A DNA stretch of 64,000 bases from Argopecten irradians (taxonomy: Eukaryota; Mollusca; Bivalvia; Pectinida; Pectinidae). The notes under the pieces are model-generated. The model had not been told where the DNA came from. It searched no databases and saw only the letters and a program-made list of their open reading frames with translations. Positions 44,141 through 56,900 of this stretch are shown in pieces. Position 1 is the first letter of the stretch; each line of letters begins with the position of its first letter. The DNA lies in contig NC_091144.1 in NCBI RefSeq assembly GCF_041381155.1, positions 15,447,544-15,511,543 on the forward strand, read 5' to 3'. Both the position numbers and the translations under genes were made by a program.

Positions 44141-45908
44141 GGGGTCTACCCCGAACACCAACTCTGGGTAGGGTGGGGTGTTTACATAGGGATTAAGGTG
44201 TGTTGATAAGGAATTATAGTCTATCTCAGAATTGTTCTCATTGCAAGATCACAGGTAAATCAACTCATTTGATAGGTGATCAGTAAATCAGTAACAGTTA
44301 ATTATTGCCAAGCTGCTGTAGAATAGTGTATAAAACTGACATATTTCAGAAAAAAATCATACTTGCTCTGATATTTGAATTGTCAACATTGTACATTGAA
44401 TTATCAACTTGTCTTTGTATTAGTAGACTTTGAGTCTATACATTTTTCTGCTATTTTTTAGCTTTATAAGTGTAAATATTTAATAGAAATACTGTACTAG
44501 ATTTTTTAATTTCTCGTTATTTTCTTAGAACTTCTGACTTGTTATAGTTTTCAGATTTAGGTAATATAGATTTTGTAAAACATCTGTACTAGAATTTTCC
44601 AATTTACTGTTTCTTATTGATTTATACTTGTGTTACTTTTCAGTTTTAGTGTAAATATTTGATAGAACTACTGAACTAGATTTTTTAATTTCTCATCATT
44701 TTCTTAGAACTTCTGACTTGTTATAGTTTTCAGTTTTAGGTAATATAGATTTGGTAAAACATCTGTACTAGAATTTTCCAATTTACTGTTTCTTATTGAT
44801 TTATACTTGTGTTTCTTTTCAGTTTTAGTGTAAATATTTGATAGAACTACTTTACTAGATTTTTTAATTTCTCATTATTTTCTTAGAATTTCTGACTTGT
44901 TTTAGTTTTCAGATTTAGGTAATATAGATTTTGTAAAACATCTGTACTAGCATTTTCCAATTTACTGTAATTTCTTTTTATCACACACGGAATGGCAAAC
45001 GCACAGATCAACGTTAAGTTCATCATCAACAGAAGAGGCGGACGTAACCTATCCCATGACGGCTTCTTCTACAGACAGACTCGTAAAAGTACCTACAGGA
45101 CTTTCTGGAGATGTTCTACTTCCGGCTATTCAGCCTCCCTCTCAACACTGAACGACATACAAGTCAATTAGGACTACAGACCACCTGGAAGCATGGCATG
45201 GGAAACTGAAGAGACGAGTTATGCACTCAAACGACATCAGCCGGATACAGAGAAATTCTGGAGCTCCAACCCAACCCTGCAAAAAAGTATGTACACATCG
45301 ACAGACGCCTGGCAACCCTGAAAGACCGCTACCTGACTGGAACCATCGACTTGATGACATACGCCGACTCAGCATCACAGCTGCTGCATCTTGGTTAAAT
45401 TGGCTAGAAATGAAATATTTTGCATACCATATTTATGTCCAAATGTATATGAGACACTTTGATAACATATTTTATCATTATAGATTATTTTGGAAACCAT
45501 TGAATTACCTTAGTGCTTGAATGATATTATAAAATATATGATGTTTTAATAAAACTTTAAATTTTATTGATTTATGATTTTTTAAAAATAGGCTTTGTGT
45601 AAAATAGTGCTTAAATTAATTGCTATTGTAAAATATAGATATTGTACAGTGTGTATTATCATATGATTATTTTGGTAAAAAATAGTTATAATTGATACAA
45701 ATACTTAAACTAATACTTGCAATTAACAAAATTGTACATTTATTGTATCTTATAATGCATCTTATCATATTAGTTAAAAAATTACCTGGTTCAAAAGTTA
45801 CCTAAGTTGGTGTTAGATTTTGAAACAGACTATAACTAAACTTCAAAGGGTTCCCTACAAAAACACCTCCCTTTGTCTTTACCAGAGTTGGTGTCCGGGG
45901 AATGAGCC
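44141..45908 (+). mobile_element. MULE-like DNA transposon, unit 3
   Basis: Copy of 28747-30516 with TAAAATGT at 44133-44140 and 45909-45916. Confidence 0.82.
44992..45398 (+). pseudogene. FLYWCH-finger/MULE-derived gene fragment, unit 3
   Basis: Same as unit 2, including the CAATTAGG change. Confidence 0.68.
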
Positions 45909-46169
45909 TAAAATGTTTAGGCGAACGTTTGTTTAAAAAAGAACCTGTATACATGCAAACATATCCTTCTCTTTATATAGTGAAGTAGATGAACATGTAT
46001 GAGCGCTCGTGCGGAACGGCAACACTGTCTATCATCGGCAAATCGGAAATAGCTTCACTCCATATAATAACAATGGTTTTTGCTATATGAAATTAATACT
46101 GCTTGTCATTTCCTGGTTTAAGTGTTTCAAAAACTATTTCAGATTTGTTAAGGTATAAACTATGAAAAA

Positions 46170-47233
46170 TGAAGGAGTCATAATAGACTTATTTGACAAT
46201 ACAAGTCATATCCATGGATGAACTACAAGAGTTATCTCTCTTGGATAATAACTCGCTTATTAATGAACATAATTCCTCACAAGAAATTATGAAATGTATT
46301 AAAAGGTTAAAAATGATAAATCATGTGGAGACGACTTTGTATGTAATGAGTATATTAAATATACAATTGATATTATGTTACCATTGTATGTGAAGATATT
46401 CAATCACATTTTTGATACTGGCAAAGGCTCTTGGGAAATATAATCCCAATTTTCAAAAACAAAAGTGATATGCAAGATGCTAAAAATATAGACCGATTAT
46501 GTTTGATAGCTGTCGAAGTTATGTTTTCACCTCCATCATCATTAATGATAGACTTACTAAATATGCAGAGCATTATGAACAGATTCTGGAGAACCAGGTT
46601 GGATTTCGACGGAATTACTCAACTATTGATCACATATTTTCTTTATACTCATTAATTGAACTAGCAAAATAATTCAAAATAAAATATATTCTGCATTCAT
46701 TGACTTCGAAAAAATCTTCGATGGTGTTTGGAGGCTTGGTTAAAGGAACAAACTTGTTAAAGGTGATATTGATGGAAAAAGTTTCCGAGTAATTATAAAT
46801 ATTTATGATGGCGTTAAAGTCAAAATCATTTAAGATGGAGACTTTTCAGATATCTTCACATGCAATGCTGGTGTAAGACAAAGGAAAATTTATCCCCTTT
46901 CTTGTTCTCTATATTTTCTATATGATCTACACGTACATGTATTTTTAAAACTATATGTGCTATTATATGCAGACACCATACTATTGTCTGATACAGCTGA
47001 TGAACTTCAAAAACAATTGACTAATTTCTATGAATCAACAAATGACGCCTTAAAGTAAATATTAATAAAACAAAAATAATGATTTTTGGTAGATGCCATC
47101 TATCAGATAACATGCAACTTGTGCACAATGGAAATTACTTAGAAAAAGTAAATGATTTCAAGTATCTAGGAGTTTATTTTAACAGAAACCGATTTACACA
47201 AAAAGCATTAAAGAATTATATAATAAAAGAGGC
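46170..47233 (+). mobile_element. CR1-like LINE A, RT part, unit 3 (decayed)
   Basis: Unit 3 copy of 30780-31842. Its end (47217-47233) is the left target-site copy for LINE B. Confidence 0.74.
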
Positions 47234-48179
47234 TTGGATGAACTACATAAAAAATGAGTTAGAGAAAATAAGATCGCATAAAATCAAGGGAAGTATTATA
47301 AGATCAAGGGCAAAATGGGCAGAGGAAGGAGAAAAACCTACAAGTTATTTTTTTAATTAAGAAAACCGAAATTACACCTTGAAAATTATTCCGAAATTAC
47401 AAATTGATAATGACGACATTATATCTAAACAGGAAGTAATTTTACAAGAAGTGCATTCTTTCTATAAGAAATTATATGATGTTTCAAACACAACCGATAC
47501 TCAGAATGTCAACTTAAAACATTATCTCAATAATTATAATATACCAAGACTATCTGAAAATGAGTCTGATAATTTAGAAAGGAAAATTTCACTTAAAGAG
47601 GCAGGAAATACTTTGAAATCGATGAAGAATAATAAAAGTCCTGGATCAGATGGGTTCACAACAACTTTTTTAAATGTTTTTGGGGAAAGTTAGGGGAATT
47701 TGTAATAAGATCAATCAATTTTGGTTATCAAACAGAACAATTATCTATTACACAGAGACAAGGAATAATAACATGTATTCCTAAAGCAGATAAACCAAGA
47801 CATTTTATTAAAAACTGGAGACCAATTTTACTTTTGAATATTGTATACAAAATTGCATCTGGATATATAGCTAATAGGATAAAAACTGTTCTCAATAAAT
47901 TAATAAGTGATGATCAAACTGGGTATGTGAATGCAAGTTTAATTGACCAGGAAAGAATCTAAGCAAGTAAGAAGAGTGTTTTGTGTATGTACATTTGTAT
48001 ATCGATAATCTATACAGCATGAGAAAAAGCTATGCACGAGTGTAAGGGTAGATGTATGATTACACACGTGAGAAAGAGTAAATATATATGAAGTATGTAT
48101 GATGATCATTGATCACAGCTATCTTGTGTACATTACATGTATTGATGAAAAAATTGAATAAAATGTAAATTATAAAAAC
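47234..48179 (+). mobile_element. L1-like LINE B, unit 3, internally deleted, with true 3' end
   Basis: Keeps the less altered KNNKSPGSDGFTTTFLNVF reading. RT is cut at GATGATCAAACTGG and fused to the 3' UTR. The end (ATTGAATAAAATGTAAATTATAAAA) is followed by the 17-bp target duplication TATATAATAAAAGAGGC (48180-48196; left copy 47217-47233). Confidence 0.85.
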
Positions 48180-49007
48180 TATATAATAAAAGAGGCATAA
48201 AAGCAATGTAGTGTGCCTTAGCAAATGTAAACTTGATATCTTTGATAAACTTATAGAACCTGTTTTAATGTATGGTGTGAAATTTGGGGATATTGTAACT
48301 TCAAAATATTAGAGAGATTACCTCTCAAATTGTAAACATATTTTGAAAGTTAAAACTTCAACAACAAAATTATATGAAATATTGTGAGCTTGGGAGACAC
48401 CCACTGAGTATTTATGTAAAAGTTAGAATGAACAGTTACTTGGCAAATGTAGTGGACAGTTCAAAAATAAACTTAGTAACAGGTTAAATATATAAACAAG
48501 ACCTTATGTAAGAAAGATATCTTATTGAACTCCCTCCTAAACTGGCTGTAGCTTATTGTAAGTTTAAAACATTCAATCTCAATCTTTGTATTGAATATGG
48601 CAGATTGCAAAATATACCAAGAATTGAAAGAATATGTAATTTATGTACTACAAATCAGTTTGGCGTTGAATTCGATTATCTGTTTCAATGTGAAAATGAA
48701 GTCATTCGTACAAATAGAAGAAAACTACTGTCTAGATATTACTTCGAGAAACCAAATAATTTTTTCATACACTATTCAGTTATGAAACTGCTTATTTATA
48801 ATAACTTAGACTATTGGTTACACTATTTGACGTCCATCTTATCTATTATTTTGTATCTTATCTGTAAACATACATATATGCTGAAAACTGTTATATAGAT
48901 GCATGCGCAAAAGAAATTACTCTTTATTGTCTTAATCGTAAAATTGATATGCATAATTCTCTGCACTGTAAACTTCAGTTTATGAGAAAAAATTGTCATT
49001 GTCATTG
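48180..49007 (+). mobile_element. CR1-like LINE A, 3' part
   Basis: Continues LINE A after the LINE B insertion. Frames across breaks read ...KFKTFNLNLCIEYG, NIPRIERICNLCTTNQFGVE and FDYLFQCENEVIRTNRRKLL. The tail is a short tandem repeat (TTGTCATTGTCATTG), as in CR1/L2-type LINEs. Confidence 0.75.
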
Positions 49008-49070
49008 TTAACTCAGAATACGTAATACAATATATGGCACGCTTCAGTGACCGCTTATTGTTTAGATAAT
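49008..49070 (-). other. Remnant of a third promoter copy
   Basis: GTTAACTCAGAATACGTAAT... and GCTTCAGTGACC match the conserved block upstream of exon 1 in copies 1 and 2 at about 85 per cent by eye. No exon 1 accompanies it; the LINE A tail abuts it. Confidence 0.55.
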
Positions 49071-49544
49071 CCACACCACTAAAGATCATACCTCCTTGAT
49101 AACATGGTAATGAGGCAGTTTGAAGAGTTAAAAGGAGTTTTAAATTAAATGTTGACTTGATGAGGATATTATAAATAACATTAATAGCTAGTTGATTATA
49201 CACTACTATTCCCCAAATGTTAGATCAATCATAAGGACTTAAGGAATTACGATAAAATCCTTTAATGTCGGTTGATTTTCATCATATTTAAACAGTGATA
49301 ATCGGAACGATCATTACAAAAGTCCCCCAAATGCCCCGGCAGTTGTACCATTGATATGGCATCCCGCTAAACCCCCATACAGTGATTTTCACTACATCTA
49401 AATTGTGATAGATTAGGTGCGTAAAGTTCTCTCGGTCGTATAAAATACTCGTGCACATATATTTTGTTTTTGTACACTAAAGAGTTATCTCCCTTGCGGG
49501 TAGGTATCCATTTTGATGCCATCAATTTGACGCCAACATTGCGG

Positions 49545-50215
49545 CGTCTAAAATGGCCAGTTGCAACACAAAATTTTCTTTGTCCACACAGTGGTAAATT
49601 ATTGAGATAAAAGTTCTAAATATAATATCTTTGTCAAACGAAAACTTTATCTCAAAATGATTGCACAGCTGACAAAAATTTTATTATGCTTACTTACGGA
49701 AAGTTCTTATTGATGTGGTTTCTTTTGAAGAATTCTTTTGAAGTCACATATAAATTAAGATACATTACATTTAGCACAAAAGAAGTTTGAAATCTGTTAT
49801 GATTAAAACAATTCGGACAAATGTGTGTTTTATCTGCAAACATTATTACAAACTGGTCGATTAAACCTGTATATTACATGTTTACACGACACACTGCTGT
49901 ATTGTCAGATAAAGTACGTGTACTAGTATAAATACTGCTGTTATCATAAACTTTTCAACAAACTGTCATATTGAACTGTACGTGGCAAACTGTTACATTG
50001 TCACACACGGCAAACTACCATATATTTGATTAATTTTCGTTATAAAAACAAAAATCTTTAAAGTAATACGTATGACAAACACATAGCCAACGAAAATTAT
50101 GTTCAAACGTGTTGCTGATTAAGTCATACTTTGACTACCTTTATTTGAGGGAACTGTTGATTTACAACGTATTACGATATTTCTTTCTCCTATTGGTAAT
50201 ATGTCGGGGTCCCTA
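49545..50215. repeat. Older spacer duplication, copy X1
   Basis: Matches 60145-60690 in order: GTCTAAAATGGC, TTATCTCAAAATGATTGC, GGTTTCTTTTGAAG, ACATTGTCACACA(C/T)G and AAACTACCATATATT. Confidence 0.7.
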
Positions 50216-50479
50216 TATAGACTAGATAGTAAATTAACACGACTTATTGTTATTAATAATGTTTTTTTTTAATGATTCTATTTTTGTCGAGGTGAAATAA
50301 TGTATATTTGTAAAAACCATGTACATGTCAAATTACAACGTTGTGTCTTTAATAATAATAATACAAAAAATATAACAAAGCAAATGATAGAGGTCATTGT
50401 GTCTCCCTGGTTCATTATCAAACCGCATTAGTTGTCGTATTAGCGATATCAAAAGTTGACGTCTGTACATGATCCAATG

Positions 50480-52900
50480 ATTGCATTATCAGTTTTCCCG
50501 ACAGTTTATGCTTATAGAGGACGAACATCTTTTACTGAATTAAAAGCGATAACCAGCAAACATGGCATTCCTAAAATATTCTGATTTTACTTTGTTTCAG
50601 TGATTTTCTATATTTTCCGCTGCATGTTGGGGTTATAGACAAGTTGTCGTCGTTATAGCGTTTAAGCTCTTACGTTCGTAAGGTTTCATGTCAGCTTTTT
50701 CCGTTAGCATTTTAGTAGGTTTTACAAGGTGATCAATATAAGATACGCGTACGACAGGAAAACTGTAATTCTTCTTCCCGTTTCAAAAAAATGTAAAATA
50801 TCTGGTATATATACAATGTACATGTATCGGCCGATTTTTAATAAACAAACAAAAATCTCTTCTTTGATCAATTGTAACGAAATTATTTATTTTTAGATGA
50901 GCGTACACAATCTGTAATGACAAGAACGCACAAATATCTATAGCTATATAAGAAAATTGAGTTGACTATCTTGCGCGTATATTTTGGCTTTTCTGACTGG
51001 AAGGTTTTTTATATAAAAAGCATAACTAGATCTGATCACGTTTTCCTGAACTATAAGAGTTAGACAGGTGTAGGAGTAGCTAAGCTCTTATGGTAAATCA
51101 ATTTTCTGGAATAAGAAAAATAAACCAAACGGTTTTGAGTTTGAGTAAGTGTTATAAGAAGGTCAAAGACTACAACCACTAAATGTTACAACGACTAATT
51201 ATGATAATTGTCAAGAATGAATGTGTTTCACATTTATTCAGTGTCTTAGTGTTCCTAAAAGAACCTTTGCGTCTCGGTCAGTTTCTGGTCTAGGTCAATT
51301 TTTGAAAAAGTACAGATAAGGAATGTGTACTGTGATAACTTTTGCATAGTGTCAAATATCGAATCCATTGACAAAGCATAGCAAGCGATACATTTTTTTT
51401 GGTATTCTACTACATCATCATATAGTACTACTGGAGTTAGGCAATCATCTTTACATTGCTATTTATATAAAAAATATTTACTGTGCGGGAAAGTGTTTGC
51501 CTGCTAGCAATGTATTTTAAATAGTATTAACAAATTTATGTCATCGTTCATGACTGTGACTGTCTCGACTTAAGATTCATATCTATTTATTTCCATAACA
51601 CATATTGAGAATATATATCCTCTTCCAGCGAATCTAAACTCTGCATCAATAGATATATGTGCCTAGTAACATATCTATCATAGACAAAACAAGATACTCA
51701 CAACAAAGACACCCGTATGATAATCACTTGGCATCGATTAAACATGTTTTGTTATAGTATATCTCCTATATAATAGAGCATATCTTATTACAAATGTCGT
51801 ATATGCAATTTATTTCAATTACTTATCACAATAATTTCGATGAGAATTACACAAAACAAGTCGTATATAATAACTTTTTACATAATCACGACACATGTGT
51901 GTATATTTATGAACATATATATGTATATAAACAATCATCTGTCGATTCATAGGATCCTTATTATGTTCAATTCAGACTCTTATTTTTTTAAACTTTCAAA
52001 GTTTTAACATTTGCCCGCGTGTGCTCTAGGTCACATCCCACTTTATATTACATAGTAAGATTGACGAAGTCACTTGGTAACAGGCAGATCATAAATTATT
52101 GTGTATCTGTCACCTCTAAGTTTAGTTTATTGAAATCCACAGCTACTACTTTACTGCACAAGATGTGTCCAGAAACGTAACGTTTTTATAGTCAAATGTT
52201 AATTTGACAAAAAATCGTATACAATATCAATAAAATATTGTTTTTCATCATCATCATCATCAACAACAACAACAACAAATGATAATATGTAGAAACTTAA
52301 TCAGTGAAGAATCCGTAACTAACAAAATGTAATTAAGTAATGTTCTCAAGAACCACAACAACACCAAAAACAAGATATGTTTAAAGAATAAAATAAAAAC
52401 AAAATGTAATGTTACATTAACGTGCTTATTTCAGCATTGAACGCCTTTAAGTTAGCATTCATGTTGGCAATAGGTAATAGCCAAATTTTAAAATCAGATC
52501 TGGCACTTTCTCATCAAAATAGTGCCTTTGATTTTTTCGGCTTCTAGATCAAAGGGAGAGATCTCCTACACAATTTATGCGCAACTATCGTTACACATTA
52601 ATTAAGCAAAATGTTTAAGTGAAGTGCTTTTATGCATCCTCCATCTTGTCAGCAAAAAATGGATTGGTGTAAAATGGCTACCGGATGGTGACATTTCATA
52701 TGACGATAGCGGCTCTGCATTGATTATAAACAAAATAAATACAAAATGTAATCTTATATCAACATGTTAATACATTTTTTACTGTAGTGGCCAGTGAATT
52801 GGTTATAATCTATCTCTATCAGAACTTTCAAATGGTTAGTTTACAGGTCAAGGTACTATTAATAGGCTCCAAATATCGACCATCAGGGACGCAATTGTGT
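50480..52900. other. Spacer, nothing recognised
   Basis: AT-rich sequence with no gene found. It contains a short (CAT)n(CAA)n microsatellite at about 52246-52277. Confidence 0.45.
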
Positions 52901-53696
52901 AAAAACCAATTACCTCAATTATAGAGTATTAACACAATTGGAGAGATAACACCGAATACGGTCAGCCAGTTACACCTTGGTGATGGTACCATTCTACTGG
53001 GAGGATACTGGCTGATTATAGCATTACACCATCATTAATACTCAAGAGGATATCCATCATAAAGTCAGTCATTTACAAATTATCAATAATAAAAGAAAAC
53101 AAATCTCATATCCAGTAGACACGGGGTTTTGGAAATTTTCTTTAGGTAATGACAGGTTCAAGCGTATTTGCGTCCAATTTGCGTTCCCTTAATACCAAAT
53201 ACAGCTATTAGTTAATGATTTTTGTGTTATTACGGATATGAAACATTTTTAAGAAAGGAACATTTTCAACTGGTGATTTATACTTTTTATACTATATATT
53301 TTTTTTATACTTTATACTATTTATACAGAAACGAGATGCAAAAAAAAATGTTTGCGTAGAATGGAAAATGACGGTAAATAGGCTGAAATGGATATTTTAT
53401 ATACATATACACAGTGCAAAGAAATATGACCTACAACCTTATTTATATTTCTTTAGTTACCCCAGTAACATGATTCCTTATATGAAGCAATATACGTATT
53501 TCACCTACATATTCACGAAGCTACTATATTCGTAATGTGCAACAACACTTAAATACAAACTTAAACTTAAAAATATACCAAATGACCTTAAGTCCATACT
53601 TCAATGAAGTAATATGTTCTTGATCTGATTCCATTGCGTAGACAAATAACATCTTTCAACTAATCATTCTAAGTAATCCGTTTTTATCATTATCTG

Positions 53697-53974
53697 CTAT
53701 GTCATCTGATTTTGGTTTTCGGGAGGAGGAGGAAAAACAGGGGCCGTAGCCGGAGTAACGGCATTAGAACCGGGTGGGACTGGAGGAAGAGGTCCATTGG
53801 GTGGAGGAATGTAATTGTAGGCGGGAGGAGGTGGCAAGGCTTCGGGTTGGTAGGCAGGTAAAGGGTTCATCTGAATCCGCGACGGATTTGCTGCATTTGG
53901 CGGTCGGTGAAAAACTTCGTGTCCGTGGTGAATGGGAGGCAGGTGATGAGGAGGTGCATGGTGGGGACCCCAAG
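53697..53974 (-). CDS. Copy 2 exon 4 (Pro-rich tail and stop)
   Basis: 92 codons including TAG at 53699-53697. It has fewer His than copy 1 but more Pro-Pro pairs (PPHHLPP, HRPP, FPPPPE). Confidence 0.86.
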
Positions 53975-56900
53975 CTGAAACGACAAGAGTTTCAGTTAGT
54001 GAACACCGACTAGTTTAAACATAATGTTATTGTTAGATGTCATAAACATTTATTGAAGGATTTACGTGGATATATTTTTTCTATATTATGAAAGTAATTT
54101 TGATCAGACTGCGGAATAAACTTCCTCAAGAATAGTTCTAGTTAGACCTAATTTCTGTACGTGCTACATGTATTTAATATGATATGTTCTCATAAGAACC
54201 AGCAGCGATATGAATGAGTCGTATGTTGAGCTAACCTGGTGCTGTCGGATACGGTGGTCTATTCACAACAATTCCATCATGTATCCTGTTTTGTGCCTTG
54301 TAGCAATGGCAGCACAACACGAAGAGGATGATGACCATGGCGATAAAGAATATACCTCCTAGTACACTGCCAAGCACGATAGCTATTCTATAAATCAACA
54401 CAATAAAGTTCATTTGACGATTTTATATAAAAGTCCCTACTTCAACCTAGGCATCCTCGATATTTCAGGAGTTCCGATCACTTACAATCTCTACACTCCT
54501 GTCTCATAATAAAACTGAAGACAGTTCAGAGGAAAAAATCTGAACCAATCACAGGCCAGCAACAATTTCCTTTGAAGACTACAGAGAGAGTGACGCCCAA
54601 CTTCAAAGCCACACAGTGACAACTACAGTGTACTGTTATACGGTTCTTTTGATGTACATCAAAAGACTAAATTACATGTTCTGTTCTGTTGCCTCCAGTT
54701 TTACTTTGAGATAGTCCAGGGGTGTAGAGATCGTAAGTGATAGGAACCCCTGGAATATCGCGGATGCAACGTAGATCGTATAGCATTTTACTTCACATAG
54801 AAATACTATTATACTGACAGATACTAAGGTCTTTGATATGTTATAGTGTTATCTTTTAAAATCCAGTTTCATGTTATGTTAGAAACAAATTTTCGACTTC
54901 GTTCCAGTTTCAGTATTAACTCATTCACCACTGAGAATTCATAATGAAGCGTTCCAAAATTTGAATCAGAAGAGTTTAAATGTGTCTTCGTGGTGAATGA
55001 GTTACCCACAACCAATATAAAAATGTCTACTTGTAGGTAGCTCTCATTTTGAAAACAAAAATAAATATCACAGTTAAAGATGTTCCACCGCCGACACAGC
55101 ATAAACAATACCTATCACTTGAATAATAACTGATGCTTAATTGTGTATATAGTGTCCAAATAGCACAAAATACATAGGAAATAATTTATTTTGTTTTGGT
55201 ACATGCGCAGTCAGTACTTCATTCGATATAAGCATAATGCCATGATTTTTTTCGGAACGTAATTCACTATTTTTAATATTTTCATGTTGAACTAAAATGA
55301 TAAGCTCGAACTTTTAATGGTGTAATGTTAGTACTTTTTGTAACCGAAAAATACTTAATCGTCTGCTCATGTTTTTGATAGAGATAAATACCATTTGTCA
55401 GCTGTAGGGCATCTTTAATACATATTTGTTTTATAAATATTTTTCATATAAAGCTGAAGCTAAGATAGTACAACAGTATATATATCCTGTAAGGCAATCG
55501 CTCTATTCTTACAGATGGTCATCGTCTTTCACAGAGGATTGTGTAGTAGTTGCGGCACAGCACGTGTAGTCACAACATCCATCGGTACAGAAGCCCACAT
55601 AGATCCAAGTGAAGTAGTAGGTATCATAGTGGTAACAGTAAGTACCAATTATACCTGGAACAAAACCAAATCAGTATCATTTCATAACGTCTAGGTCACA
55701 TACAATTGTATTGATGCACCTTATATCATCCAGTTAATGATTTCATTTTGAATGTTATAATGGTCAATGTCTTATCTTTGTAAACGCACCAAATATTTCT
55801 AGACGTTTTACATTCCTTCATCTAATTAATCTCTAATGCCTTCATTAAGAGAAATATATATTAATAGAAAAACAACATAATTATTTTATCTTTAAGTTTA
55901 TAATGACACATGTCCTATCTTTCGTACAGTCAATAATTAAAATCAATTCTTTTGGTTAGATATCAAGTATTCCTAGTCATATATAATATATCATGAGGAT
56001 ATTTTATGAGACATGGGTCGATTCATTTTTATCACATAATCCGCCTGATATCCAGTGATTTCGCCGTATAATATTTTTATTGGCTGGAAATTCATTGTGA
56101 CGTCAGAAAGAAACAATAAAAAGAACCTCAGAAAAAATAACGTGGATTACGATGACGACGGGACAAAATGGCGGCCTCTGCTGGATTTTCGGAATATATT
56201 TTGACGTGAAATTCTTTGTTTTGTAGGTCTGTGTAGTTATGTGATAAAAAGTATCTTACATTTGTGTTCATTTCATATGAGCTTTTACGAAACTCGTCTT
56301 GAAGTTTTAAAAACTTCTCAGACTCGTCTCATAAAACCTCATATGAAATAAACACTCATGTAAGATCCTATATTTATGTATCAACTATTCCTAGTCATAT
56401 ATGTATCATGAAGAAATATTGTATGGATGTCAGTTCAATTACAGGCTTTTGATTCTATAGTTCTAAAGACATCTTTTGACACCTATAAGTGGATTCTGAC
56501 CCAGTATTATACATATATAGAAGTGTCTGTATAACTAAAGAATCAAAAGGCTGCTTCTACTCCTCAAAATCAATTAGGCTGACAGTAGTATATATTAGTA
56601 AAACCACATGTTTTCGAAACACATATCTGTTTAAGCTAACAAATATTGATTAGAAATATAAATTCTATTGGCAAAGATATTACTTGCACTAACCAATGTA
56701 GAAAAGAATGCACAAATAAACGCTTTTATGATAACGATAAGTATAATTGAGATAATTATAGGCATAGATTTTCCTTCCTCAATGCAGGTAGATTGGAACA
56801 CATCCAGAATTACTTCATACCAGTTCAGAGTACATGAGTACACACATGTTGGTCATGGCCCTTTAAATAATCTCACATCCAAAATGAATTGATGAGGTTA

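Larger units (their letters stand above)
41719..47940. repeat. Tandem unit 3, internally deleted
   Basis: Same start as the other units. The L1-like LINE jumps from GATGATCAAACTGG (about 47921) to TGTGAATGCAAGTTT, removing about 1.8 kb, and then continues into unique LINE 3' sequence (AATTGACCAGG), so this unit marks the original right edge. Confidence 0.9.

Noticed and set aside
26321..47940. The tandem triplication as certain biology
   Set aside because: I kept it as a finding but do not treat it as proven: near-identical units can also come from assembly of alternative haplotypes, which sequence alone cannot exclude. Unit-specific variants and the unit 3 deletion argue for real units.
53774..54013. 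Plus-strand frame of 79 codons
   Set aside because: Shadow of exon 4 of the copy 2 membrane-protein gene on the minus strand.
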